Part shown: one piece after another, positions 26,856-35,433 of the stretch | Layout of the letters: each line of letters begins with the position of its first letter | Numbering within the stretch: the first letter of the stretch is position 1 | Origin: an uncultured Lachnospiraceae bacterium | Lineage (GTDB): Bacteria; Bacillota; Clostridia; Lachnospirales; Lachnospiraceae | NCBI GenBank assembly: GCA_947577185.1 | Contig: CANPUE010000005.1 | Span: 1-64,000 of the forward strand | Direction of reading: 5' to 3' | Length of the DNA: 64,000 nucleotides | The notes under the pieces: generated by a model | Database searches by the model: none | Seen by the model: only the letters and a program-made list of their open reading frames with translations | Told to the model about the DNA's origin: nothing | Position numbers and translations under genes: made by a program

Positions 26856-27864
26856 AACCGGGGCTGCTCTCCCGCGGAATATAAGCGACAGGCACAACGC
26901 ATGAAGTAATCTCATGTTCAAAGTCATGAAGCTGATGGTTCATCAGGCGGATGCACTCGGAGGCAACCTTTTCCAAAGGCAGGAATATGATGGAAAGAGA
27001 GGGGTAGCTGGTCTCGCTGATTGGCAGTCCGGCGTCCCCGATCGTGATGAATTCCAGACTGCCCGGAAATCGTATGTTCTTTTCGCCGAAGGTACGCAGA
27101 GCGCCCAGCGCAAGATCCTCCCGCATGTATAAAATGCAGTCCGTCTCAGGATGTTCGTCTAACAAGCGGGTGGTAGCTTCGTAGCCGCCTTTGGGACAGG
27201 AGTCTGAATAATATACTAGAGGTTCTCCCATGCCACGGGAAAGGCAGGTATAGGCGAAGAGGTTCTGCCGTATGTTCATGCCGTTAAAGGCGGGAAGGGT
27301 CGTGATAAGCGCCGGTTTCTTTTTGCCGTGGGAGGCAAAGACCTCGGCCGGGATCGTGCCGATGGAGCGGTCATCCATAACGACGCCCGGATACTTTTTG
27401 GAATAGCGGTTATACAGGACAAGCGGCCGCTGGAAATTGTTGCTGTCGAGAAACTCCAGGTCGCTTTCTGCTGCGTTGCAGACAATAATACCATGGCAGC
27501 TCAGGACCAGTTCATTTTTCATGGCATGCTGAAGGGAACCGCCCTTATAAGACTGGAGCAGCACTTCGAATGGAAGTTTCTCTTCTTCAATGGTTGATTC
27601 GAGTCCCTGGAAAAAGCGCATCATCGTCTGCGCTCTTGAGTCAGCGACCCATAAGATCAGGATCCGATAGGAAAACCGGCTGGTATTTTTTTTCAGGCTC
27701 ACGGCCTGCAGATTCGGCAGGTATCCCATGCGCCTGGCGATCTGCAGCACCCGCTGTTCCGTGTCCGCAGAGATTTTACGTTCTTTGGATTTGTTGTTTA
27801 AGATCAGGGAGACGGTAGTAGGCGAAACGTTTGCCTCCCGTGCGATTTCTTTGATTGTTACCAT
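26854..27864 (-). CDS. LacI family transcriptional repressor
   Basis: Regulator of 336 aa. The N-terminal LacI helix-turn-helix is TIKEIAREANVSPTTVSLIL, followed by the hinge region up to about residue 60. A periplasmic-binding-like effector domain follows (ILILWV onward; EFITIGDAG near the C-terminus). AGGAG precedes the ATG. It sits between the importer operon, which ends facing it, and the AtuA operon, which starts divergently 270 bp away. Shared AACGTT-type motifs before both operons suggest it controls import and breakdown together; its effector would be the sugar substrate or a product (inference). Confidence 0.88.
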   Translation of the reverse strand: MVTIKEIAREANVSPTTVSLILNNKSKERKISADTEQRVLQIARRMGYLPNLQAVSLKKNTSRFSYRILILWVADSRAQTMMRFFQGLESTIEEEKLPFEVLLQSYKGGSLQHAMKNELVLSCHGIIVCNAAESDLEFLDSNNFQRPLVLYNRYSKKYPGVVMDDRSIGTIPAEVFASHGKKKPALITTLPAFNGMNIRQNLFAYTCLSRGMGEPLVYYSDSCPKGGYEATTRLLDEHPETDCILYMREDLALGALRTFGEKNIRFPGSLEFITIGDAGLPISETSYPSLSIIFLPLEKVASECIRLMNHQLHDFEHEITSCVVPVAYIPRESSPG

Positions 27865-28034
27865 ATGAATACTCCTGACATGTAAGATTAACGATTGAGT
27901 AAAGACAAATATATTATTTTAATGTTACAATGAAAAGAAAAGAAGGTCAAGCAAAGATCGACAGGAAACGTGATGAAAATTAACAGATAATGAAAAAAGT
28001 TATTTTGGGACAGTATACAGGTTAACCGACAAGA

Positions 28035-28086
28035 TTGACAAATGGAAGAGGGAGCGGTATCATGAGCAGAGAACTAAAACGTTAAA
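28035..28086 (+). promoter_or_regulatory. AtuA operon promoter and candidate LacI operator
   Basis: TTGACA (28035-28040) and TATCAT (28058-28063) are 17 bp apart. TAAAACGTTAAA (28075-28086), with central AACGTT, follows at about the start of transcription, a position where a bound repressor would block initiation. GGTTAACC (28020-28027) is an additional palindrome upstream. Confidence 0.55.
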
Positions 28087-28132
28087 CCTTTTTCGGGACG
28101 GGAGAATTTCCGGAAAAAGCAAGGAGGCAGCG

Positions 28133-29500
28133 ATGAGAAAAGTAGTGATTGGAGGCGGACAGGGCTTCTGGGGAGACAGCAACGATGCTGCCGTACATAT
28201 GGTCCGGCACAGCAACATGAATTACATGGCCTGTGATTATCTGGCAGAACTGACAATGTCCATTATGGCCAGACAAAAGTTGAAAAATCCCAATGCCGGA
28301 TATGCGAGAGATTTTATCGGCATGATGAAGGAATGCGGGAAGGAAGCCTACGAGAAGAACATCCGGATACTGACCAATGCGGGCGGCATGAATATTGAAG
28401 GGCTGGTGGATGCGCTGGCAGCCCAGGCCTCACAACAGGGACTGGCAGGGATGAAGATCGGATATGTGACCGGAGATGAGATTTCCGCACGAATCCCGCA
28501 GCTGTTAAAAGAAGGTGTGACCTTTGACAATATGGATGAGGCCGGAGATTTTGGAGAGATCAAGGATAAGGTTTTTAATGCCAATGTTTATTTTGGGCAT
28601 GAACCTACGCTGGAGTGTCTGAAACAGGGAGCGGATATGGTGATCACCGGACGTTCCACAGACTCGGCGCTGTTTTTGGCGCCCTGCATGTATGAACTGG
28701 GCTGGGAAGCAGATGACTGGGACAATCTGGCGAGAGGGATCATGGCAGGACACCTGTTGGAATGCGGCGGTCAGGGAGCCGGAGGAAATTACGACTATGG
28801 CTGGAGAGATGTGCCCAGAATGGACGAACTGGGCTTTCCGATCGCAGAAGTAGGGGAGAATGAGTTTGTCATTACAAAAGCGCCTGACTGCGGCGGCGTG
28901 ATCTGTGAGCAGTCCTGTAAAGAACAGTTCCTTTACGAAGTACATGATCCTTCCTGCTATCTTACACCTGACGTGACGGTAGACATCAGTCAGGCTACTT
29001 TGACACAGGCCGGAGAGAACCGCGTGAGGGTAGGAAATATACGGGGCAGGAAGAAACCGGAGATGCTCAAACTTTCCCTTGGATACCATGCAGGTTATAA
29101 AGTGGCGGGGATGCTGAGTTTTGCCTGGCCGGATGCCTATGAGAAGGCGCAGTATGCCGCGGATATTATCTTGAAGAAGCTGAAACGCAAAAATCTGGCG
29201 GCAGAGGAGATCCGGGTTGACTATATCGGCGTCAATGCGCTGCATCTTGGCGTAGCGGAGACGGATCCGGAGAAACTCAAAGACTTGAATGAAGTCGTAC
29301 TGCGTATTGCGATCCGTACACTGACAAAAGAAGAGGCTTATAAACTGGTTCCCGAGATTGCACCGTTGCAGCTCAACGGCCCTCCGGGCGCAAGCTTCTT
29401 TGGCGGCAGGGCGAAGGTTCAGGAAGTGCTGGGGCTTTGGCCATGTCTGATCCCGCGGGATGCTGTGAAACTGGAAAGCCACATTTTGACGGTGAAATAA
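28133..29500 (+). CDS. AtuA family protein (DUF1446)
   Basis: Cytoplasmic protein of 455 aa matching the acyclic terpene utilization AtuA family: N-terminal GGGQGFWGDSNDAAVHMVRH, then a central ITGRSTDSALFLAP and ECGGQGAGGNYDYGW. AtuA was named from the citronellol/geraniol pathway of Pseudomonas, but its chemistry is not established. Homologues occur beside CoA transferases and acyl-CoA enzymes. In longer homologues a small C-terminal domain is fused; here that part is the separate next gene. CAAGGAGG precedes the ATG. It is first in an operon with AtuA-related, CoA transferase, esterase, GH3 and Nif3-like genes. Confidence 0.85.
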   Translation: MRKVVIGGGQGFWGDSNDAAVHMVRHSNMNYMACDYLAELTMSIMARQKLKNPNAGYARDFIGMMKECGKEAYEKNIRILTNAGGMNIEGLVDALAAQASQQGLAGMKIGYVTGDEISARIPQLLKEGVTFDNMDEAGDFGEIKDKVFNANVYFGHEPTLECLKQGADMVITGRSTDSALFLAPCMYELGWEADDWDNLARGIMAGHLLECGGQGAGGNYDYGWRDVPRMDELGFPIAEVGENEFVITKAPDCGGVICEQSCKEQFLYEVHDPSCYLTPDVTVDISQATLTQAGENRVRVGNIRGRKKPEMLKLSLGYHAGYKVAGMLSFAWPDAYEKAQYAADIILKKLKRKNLAAEEIRVDYIGVNALHLGVAETDPEKLKDLNEVVLRIAIRTLTKEEAYKLVPEIAPLQLNGPPGASFFGGRAKVQEVLGLWPCLIPRDAVKLESHILTVK

Positions 29501-29513
29501 AGGGGGAGAGAAC

Positions 29514-29843
29514 ATGCAGATTTATCTGAATCAGATTGCCCATGGCAGATCCGGGGATAAAGGCGATACCAGCAATGTATGTGTGTTTGCCAGGAAACCG
29601 GAATATTATGGCATCATTGCCAGAGAAGTAACAACAGAACGTGTAAAAGAACATTTCGGAGAGATGGTGCAGGGAGAGATCACACGCTATGATGTGCCTA
29701 CCCTGCAGGGATTCAATTTCGTCATGAAACATGCGCTGGGAGGCGGTGCGACACATTCCCTGCGGCTCGACAGTCTTGGAAAGTCCATGGGAAGCGCGTT
29801 TCTGCGGATGAAAATAGAGGTTGACGAAGGCGAAATAAAATAA
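29514..29843 (+). CDS. AtuA-related small protein
   Basis: Protein of 109 aa beginning MQIYLNQIAHGRSGDKGDTSNV, the pattern of the C-terminal domain of long AtuA proteins, or of stand-alone AtuA-related proteins. It has FVMKHALGGGATHSLRLDS near the end. It lies 13 bp after the AtuA gene with GGGGGAG before the ATG, so the two probably form one functional unit (a split version of the fused protein). No catalytic role is known. Confidence 0.85.
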   Translation: MQIYLNQIAHGRSGDKGDTSNVCVFARKPEYYGIIAREVTTERVKEHFGEMVQGEITRYDVPTLQGFNFVMKHALGGGATHSLRLDSLGKSMGSAFLRMKIEVDEGEIK

Positions 29844-29873
29844 AAAGAGAGCAAAGATAAGCGAGGACGGAAA

Positions 29874-31076
29874 ATGGCAGAGCATACCGCATTGGAAAAT
29901 TTAGTGGTGCTGGATTTATGCCGGGTAATTGCCGGCCCTTTCTGCGGGGCAATGCTGGCAGATCTGGGCGCCACCGTGATCAAGGTTGAAATGCCGGGCA
30001 GAGGAGATGATGCGCGGGCCTATGCACCGTATATCAACGGGGAGAGCCTGTATTATTCCAATCTGAACCGCAACAAATACGGAATCACGCTGGATCTGAA
30101 ACAGGAAGCAGGCAAAGAGGTGCTGCGTGAACTGGTGAAGAAAGCAGATATCCTGATCGAAAATTTCAGGCCGGGCGTAATGGACAGGATGGGGCTTGGC
30201 TATGAGGAACTGCACAAAGTCAATCCCAGACTGATCTATGGAGCGGTCAGCGGTTTCGGCAGTTATGGCCGTTACCACACCAGGCCGGGATATGACATCA
30301 TTGCCCAGGCGATGGGGGGGCTGATGAGCCTGACAGGTCAGGCAGGGAATCCGCCGACCCGTTCCGGCAATGCCATGGGAGATATTTTAGGAGGACTCAA
30401 TCTGTCGATTGGGGTTTTGGCGGCTGTAAATGCCAGAAACCTGACAGGGGAAGGACAGCGGGTGGATGTTGCCCTGACGGACTGCGTGGTAGCCAGCTTA
30501 GAGCAGGCCATACAGCGGTATTCCGTGTCCGGCAGAGTGCCGGAGCGCAGGGGAAATTCTTATGAGGCCATTGCCCCTTATGATACTTACCGGGCGAAAG
30601 ATGGCTATGTGGTGATCGGCTGTGGGAATCAGAAGTTATATGAGCATTTTTGCACAAACATAATGGGACGGCCGGAACTGATCGATGACGAGCGGTTCCT
30701 GACGGTACCTTTGCGGGTGGAGAACAACCTGATCCTGAAAGAGTATTTTGAAGAATGGACAGGAACGCGGTCCGTGGAAGAGGTCACGGATACGCTGCTC
30801 AAAGAGGGAATCCCGGCAGGTCCGATTTATGATCTGGCGGATATCTTTTGTGATGAACATATCACAAAGGACAGAGAGATGCTCGTGCATACGACGCATC
30901 CGGTTATGGGGGAGATTGTGTTAAATGGAAATCCGGTTAAACTGATGGGAACGAAGGTCGATGTGACCAGAAAGCCGTCCCCGACGTTAGGAGAGGATAA
31001 CCATAAGATATTTACGGAATTTTTGGGGAAAACAGAAGAAGAATTTGCAAAACTGGCGGAAATGAAGGCAATTTAA
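29874..31076 (+). CDS. Family III CoA transferase (CaiB/BaiF)
   Basis: Predicted acyl-CoA transferase of 400 aa. The N-terminal CaiB/BaiF pattern is VLDLCRVIAGPFCGAMLADL with GATVIKVEMP. The expected catalytic Asp is D170 in NAMGDILGGL, and the C-terminal region has LGEDNHKIF. Family members move CoA between carboxylic acids through an aspartyl-CoA intermediate and form intertwined dimers. In this operon it could activate a carboxylic acid released by the neighbouring esterase. The acid is unknown. Confidence 0.9.
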   Translation: MAEHTALENLVVLDLCRVIAGPFCGAMLADLGATVIKVEMPGRGDDARAYAPYINGESLYYSNLNRNKYGITLDLKQEAGKEVLRELVKKADILIENFRPGVMDRMGLGYEELHKVNPRLIYGAVSGFGSYGRYHTRPGYDIIAQAMGGLMSLTGQAGNPPTRSGNAMGDILGGLNLSIGVLAAVNARNLTGEGQRVDVALTDCVVASLEQAIQRYSVSGRVPERRGNSYEAIAPYDTYRAKDGYVVIGCGNQKLYEHFCTNIMGRPELIDDERFLTVPLRVENNLILKEYFEEWTGTRSVEEVTDTLLKEGIPAGPIYDLADIFCDEHITKDREMLVHTTHPVMGEIVLNGNPVKLMGTKVDVTRKPSPTLGEDNHKIFTEFLGKTEEEFAKLAEMKAI

Positions 31077-31113
31077 AGCAAGACGAATCATAATAAAAAA
31101 TGGAGGTAACAGA

Positions 31114-32676
31114 ATGGAGAAGAAATTTATTTACGAAAAAGACACGGCAGTTGTGGACACCGTAAGCGGTAAGGTACGTGGGTATGTATATGATGATATG
31201 TACATATTCAAAGGAATCCCATATGCAAAGGCGAAGAGATTTCATGCACCCGAACCGGTAGAGCCATGGAAGGATGTATTTCAGGCAGTTAACTATGGTT
31301 ATGTCTGCCCGCTTTTGGATGAGCCTGCGCCGGGAATCGGGGAACTGATGGTACCGCACCGTTACTGGGCAATGGGAGAGGACTGCCTGAACCTGAATAT
31401 CTGGTCACCGGGTCTGGACGAAGAGAAACGTCCCGTCATGGTATGGCTTCACGGAGGCGGCTTCTTCGCGGGTTCTTCCATCGAGCAGATTGCCTATGAG
31501 GGCGAAAACATGTGCAAGCTGGGAGATGTAGTCGTAGTGTCAGTAAACCACAGACTGAATGTTCTTGGCTATTGCGATCTGTCTCCGTTTGGAGAGGAAT
31601 ATGCAAACTCAGGAAATGCAGGAACGGATGACCTGGTGGCAGCACTGAAATGGGTGCATGACAACATTGAGAAATTCGGCGGTGATCCGGCAAATGTGAC
31701 GATCTTCGGACAGTCAGGCGGCGGTGCGAAAGTGACAACTTTATTGCAGACACCGGCAGCGGACGGCTTGTTTGCCAAAGGGATTAACATGAGCGGTGTC
31801 CTTGGACCGATGATGGGAGACTGCAAGGGCAACGGCGAGAAACTGGTACGCGCGATGATGGAAGAACTTCACATCAATGATGTAAAAGAACTCGAGACAG
31901 TTGCGTTTGACGCACTGGCTGCGGCTTACAATAAAGTGAAACCGGAACTGGCAAAGGCCGGAGAGTATGTAGGCGGAGCGCCGATTCCGAATGCATTTTA
32001 CAAGGGTGATCCGAATGTATGCGGATTCCGTGAAGAGTCAGCGCATGTGCCGCTGATGGTCGGCAGCGTATTCGGAGAGTTTGGTTCTTTTGCGCCCACA
32101 CCCTATGACCGCCCGAATATGACGGTGGAAGACGGTATTCGTTATGTAGAGCAGGAGGTAGGTCAGGAAGGGTCAAAAGAGCTGATCGAACTGTTCCGGA
32201 AGGCGTACCCGGAGCGTAATCCGGTAGATATTATGACGATGGACTTCATCTTCCGTACACCGGAGATTCCATACATCCAGAAGAGAGGCAAATGCAGCGG
32301 CGGCGTATGGTCTTACCTGTTCAACCTGGATATGAACTTTGACGGCGGCAGGACACCATGGCATTGCGCGGATATCCCTTATTTCTTCCACAATACGGAA
32401 CTGGCTCCTTATACGCAGGAAGCAGGGGTTACGGAGCGCGTGGAAAAACTGATTTTTGATTCTGTTATGGCATTTGCAAAGACCGGAAATCCGCAGAATC
32501 CGGAAGTACCGGAGTGGCCGGCATCCACACCGGAAAAAGAATACACACTGGTGATCGGAAGGGAGAGCGCGGTACGTGAGAACTTTGATCATGAGCTGAT
32601 TCCGGTTCTTGAAAAGTGTATGGGACCTGTATATGCGAGAAATATGGAGAAGCGCATGAAGGATGTACAGCACTAA
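31114..32676 (+). CDS. Type B carboxylesterase
   Basis: Alpha/beta hydrolase of the COesterase family, 520 aa, with no signal peptide, so intracellular. It has the oxyanion-hole motif MVWLHGGGF and nucleophile elbow FGQSGGGA with S201. The late His region lies in PWHCADIPYFF. TGGAGG precedes the ATG. Family members cleave esters of bulky alcohols or acids. Position between a CoA transferase and a beta-glycosidase points to an esterified glycoside as substrate (inference). Confidence 0.9.
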   Translation: MEKKFIYEKDTAVVDTVSGKVRGYVYDDMYIFKGIPYAKAKRFHAPEPVEPWKDVFQAVNYGYVCPLLDEPAPGIGELMVPHRYWAMGEDCLNLNIWSPGLDEEKRPVMVWLHGGGFFAGSSIEQIAYEGENMCKLGDVVVVSVNHRLNVLGYCDLSPFGEEYANSGNAGTDDLVAALKWVHDNIEKFGGDPANVTIFGQSGGGAKVTTLLQTPAADGLFAKGINMSGVLGPMMGDCKGNGEKLVRAMMEELHINDVKELETVAFDALAAAYNKVKPELAKAGEYVGGAPIPNAFYKGDPNVCGFREESAHVPLMVGSVFGEFGSFAPTPYDRPNMTVEDGIRYVEQEVGQEGSKELIELFRKAYPERNPVDIMTMDFIFRTPEIPYIQKRGKCSGGVWSYLFNLDMNFDGGRTPWHCADIPYFFHNTELAPYTQEAGVTERVEKLIFDSVMAFAKTGNPQNPEVPEWPASTPEKEYTLVIGRESAVRENFDHELIPVLEKCMGPVYARNMEKRMKDVQH

Positions 32677-32719
32677 GGGATGCACAAAGAAAAGATGGGC
32701 AGTTGAATAAGGAGGAAAT

Positions 32720-35317
32720 ATGGCTAGATTTTTTGCGTCGACAAGCCCGGAGATCAGTGAACGGGAAAAAAGAAATATGGAGCGCTCGAGGAAGGTTGCG
32801 ACTCAGGGCATGGTGCTCCTGGAGAACAACGGTGTACTGCCGCTTACGCCCGGCGGGAAGATTGCCTTATTTGGAAACGGCGGCAGATGGACCGTAAAGG
32901 GCGGCACAGGTTCCGGAGACGTGAACAGCCGTTTTGTAGTGAATGTGGAGCAGGGGCTGGAAGAGGCCGGTTTCGAGATCACGACGAAGGAATGGCTTGA
33001 TTCTTTCGATAAAATGGTAAAAGAGGCAAAAGATGCTTACGGAGAGGCATTGAAAAAGGCAGTGGAACAGGACGGCGCTGTGCCGGTTATGTTCATCTTT
33101 GAAACGCCTTTTAAGGAACCGGTGATTCCATCTGTGCAGGAAGCCTGTGAAAAGGCGGATACGGATACGGCGGTGTTCGTATTGTCACGAAATTCCGGAG
33201 AAGGAAAAGACAGAAGGCCGGTGGCCGGAGAGTACGACCTTTATGAGGAAGAAAAGGAAGCCATTCGGACGCTGCGGAGCCGTTTTGCCAGGGTCATTGT
33301 CGTTCTCAACGTAGGAAGCGTAGTGGATACCGAGTTTCTGCGCAAAGAGTCGGGGGCGGATGCAATCCTGCTGATGAGCCAGGCCGGAAATATCGGCGGC
33401 TATGCATTGGCGGACATACTGACAGGAAAAGAAACGCCTGGCGGCAAACTGACCACTACCTGGGCACAGCATTATGAGGATTATCCCTGTGCAGGGCAGT
33501 TCAGCCATATGAACGGGGATGTGGACGACGAATATTACGAAGAAGGCATTTATGTCGGATATCGGTATTTTGACACCTTTAACAGGACACCGGCCTATCC
33601 TTTTGGCTATGGCCTTTCCTATACTGATTTTTCCATGGAGACAGAAAGCGTCCACAGGGATGGAGAAATGGTAACGCTGAAAGTCAGGGTGAAGAATATC
33701 GGAGAAAAATATGCCGGGAAAGAAGTTGTGCAGGTGTATTATTCCGCGCCGGAGGGAAAACTGGAGAAACCGTATCAGGAACTGGCGGCTTATGGCAAGA
33801 CAAAGAAGCTTGCACCGGGAGAGGAACAGTGTCTGGAACTTTCTTTCTCCATAAGGCAGATGGCTTCTTATGAGGAAGAAAGAGCTTCCTGGGTGCTGGA
33901 AGCGGGAGATTATGTGATCCGTGTGGGCAACAGCTCCCGGAATACCAGGATTGAGGCAGTCCTTGAACTGGACGGGGAAGCGGTGACAGAGAAACTTTCC
34001 AACCGCTTTGCGCCGGATTGTGAGCTGAAACAGATGTCGGCGAAAGGGACAGCGCCTTATGGATATGAAGAAGAGCAGGCACAGAGAGAGGCGGCTCCCA
34101 GAATTCCGTTCAGTACGGCGGGCATGACATGTGCTGAAGTGACCTATCAGAAGGAAAACCCCGTGATCGAGACAACGGGCGGAGAACTGATCACGATGGA
34201 TGATGTTCGTGCCGGGCGCGCGACGATGGACCAGCTCGTCGGACAGCTCACGGTGGAAGAGATGGCGGAACTGTGTGTTGGAACGGCCAGAGGCGGCGAA
34301 GGAGGTAATTCCGTGATCGGGGCGGCTTCGGCAGCCTGTCCGGGAGCGGCGGGAGATACCACCTCCAGAATGATTGAAGACCGCAATATCAGGAACATGA
34401 TTCTGGCGGACGGCCCTGCAGGGCTTAGACTTTCCAGACACTTCTCGGTGGATAAAGACGGGAACCTGATTCGGGGGACAGAGGATTCTTCTCTCGCCGA
34501 ACTGGATATCCTGGCGCAAAACCGCCAAAAACCGGAAGTACCGGAAGATGCGGTGACTTATTATCAATATTGTACGGCAATCCCGATCGCAACTTTGCTG
34601 GCGCAGACCTGGGATCTGGAAGTGATCGAAGAGGCAGGAGATATCGTTGGCGAAGAGATGGAAGAACTCGGCGTGACGCTCTGGCTGGCGCCCGGTATGA
34701 ACATCCACAGGAATCCTCTGTGCGGAAGGAATTTTGAATATTATTCGGAGGATCCGCTTGTTGCCGGACGCTGTGCGGCGGCAGATACATTCGGTGTACA
34801 GAAGCACAGAGGCGTAGGCACCACGATCAAGCATTTTGCTTTCAACAATCAGGAAGATAACAGAATGCATGTGAATGCACACATCGGGGAACGGGCGATC
34901 AGAGAGATTTACTTAAAATGCTTTGAGATCGCAGTCAGGACGGCTCAGCCTATGTCGATTATGACATCCTACAACCTGATCAACGGCGTGCATACGGCCA
35001 ACAGCTATGACCTGCTGACAGCCGTTGCCAGAGAAGAATGGGGCTTCCAGGGAATCGTTATGACGGACTGGGGAACCACAGGCAGCATCGAACTGCATCC
35101 GGAACTGAAATACAAATACGGATCTTCCAGTGCGGCCGGCTGTGTCAGGGCGGGAAATGACCTGACCATGCCAGGCAGTCAGATGGACGTGGATGAGATC
35201 GTTCGATCCGTAGGCGCAGCTGAGGGAGAAGTCAGATGCCCGATCACGCTCGGTGATCTGCAGGCATGTGCGAAGAGGATGCTGAACGTCATAGCACGAA
35301 GCGCTGTTTATGAATAA
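32720..35317 (+). CDS. Glycoside hydrolase family 3, circularly permuted
   Basis: Predicted cytoplasmic beta-glycosidase of 865 aa, third of the permuted type in this window. The GH3_C domain comes first (about 15-245), then a fibronectin-like region (about 300-410), then the barrel (about 500-850). Barrel motifs are HRNPLCGRNFEYYSEDPLVAG, IKHFAFNNQEDNR and nucleophile D783 in VMTDWGTTG. AAGGAGG precedes the ATG, 43 bp after the esterase stop. Gene order makes it the deglycosylation step of the AtuA operon. A terminator follows at 35338. Confidence 0.9.
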   Translation: MARFFASTSPEISEREKRNMERSRKVATQGMVLLENNGVLPLTPGGKIALFGNGGRWTVKGGTGSGDVNSRFVVNVEQGLEEAGFEITTKEWLDSFDKMVKEAKDAYGEALKKAVEQDGAVPVMFIFETPFKEPVIPSVQEACEKADTDTAVFVLSRNSGEGKDRRPVAGEYDLYEEEKEAIRTLRSRFARVIVVLNVGSVVDTEFLRKESGADAILLMSQAGNIGGYALADILTGKETPGGKLTTTWAQHYEDYPCAGQFSHMNGDVDDEYYEEGIYVGYRYFDTFNRTPAYPFGYGLSYTDFSMETESVHRDGEMVTLKVRVKNIGEKYAGKEVVQVYYSAPEGKLEKPYQELAAYGKTKKLAPGEEQCLELSFSIRQMASYEEERASWVLEAGDYVIRVGNSSRNTRIEAVLELDGEAVTEKLSNRFAPDCELKQMSAKGTAPYGYEEEQAQREAAPRIPFSTAGMTCAEVTYQKENPVIETTGGELITMDDVRAGRATMDQLVGQLTVEEMAELCVGTARGGEGGNSVIGAASAACPGAAGDTTSRMIEDRNIRNMILADGPAGLRLSRHFSVDKDGNLIRGTEDSSLAELDILAQNRQKPEVPEDAVTYYQYCTAIPIATLLAQTWDLEVIEEAGDIVGEEMEELGVTLWLAPGMNIHRNPLCGRNFEYYSEDPLVAGRCAAADTFGVQKHRGVGTTIKHFAFNNQEDNRMHVNAHIGERAIREIYLKCFEIAVRTAQPMSIMTSYNLINGVHTANSYDLLTAVAREEWGFQGIVMTDWGTTGSIELHPELKYKYGSSSAAGCVRAGNDLTMPGSQMDVDEIVRSVGAAEGEVRCPITLGDLQACAKRMLNVIARSAVYE

Positions 35318-35337
35318 GGTGTGACCTGAATTTTATC

Positions 35338-35373
35338 AAATGCTCTGCACGGGTAACCGTGTGGGGCATTTTT
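35338..35373 (+). terminator. Terminator after the third GH3 gene
   Basis: AAATGCTCTGCACGG pairs, with two weak positions, with ACCGTGTGGGGCATTT, followed by TT. It may end the main AtuA-GH3 transcript, or allow partial readthrough into the Nif3-like gene. Confidence 0.65.
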
Positions 35374-35433
35374 GCAAAGAGAGTCAGAGGCAGGAGCAAG
35401 GGGCCGGCTGCGGCGGCAGAATGAGAGGAAAAA

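Noticed and set aside
28062-28085. Eight-codon reading frame before the AtuA gene as a leader peptide
   Set aside because: Its ATG lies within the -10 box of the better-supported TTGACA-TATCAT promoter, so it would not be in the transcript.
28505-29515. Minus-strand open frame (336 codons) opposite the AtuA gene
   Set aside because: No ribosome-binding site or recognisable domain. The plus-strand gene explains the stretch.
33185-34882. Long minus-strand open frame (565 codons) opposite the third GH3 gene
   Set aside because: It lies wholly inside a GH3 gene with complete motifs. Its translation is Arg/His/Cys/Ser-rich and without domains, the usual antisense shadow of a GC-balanced gene.
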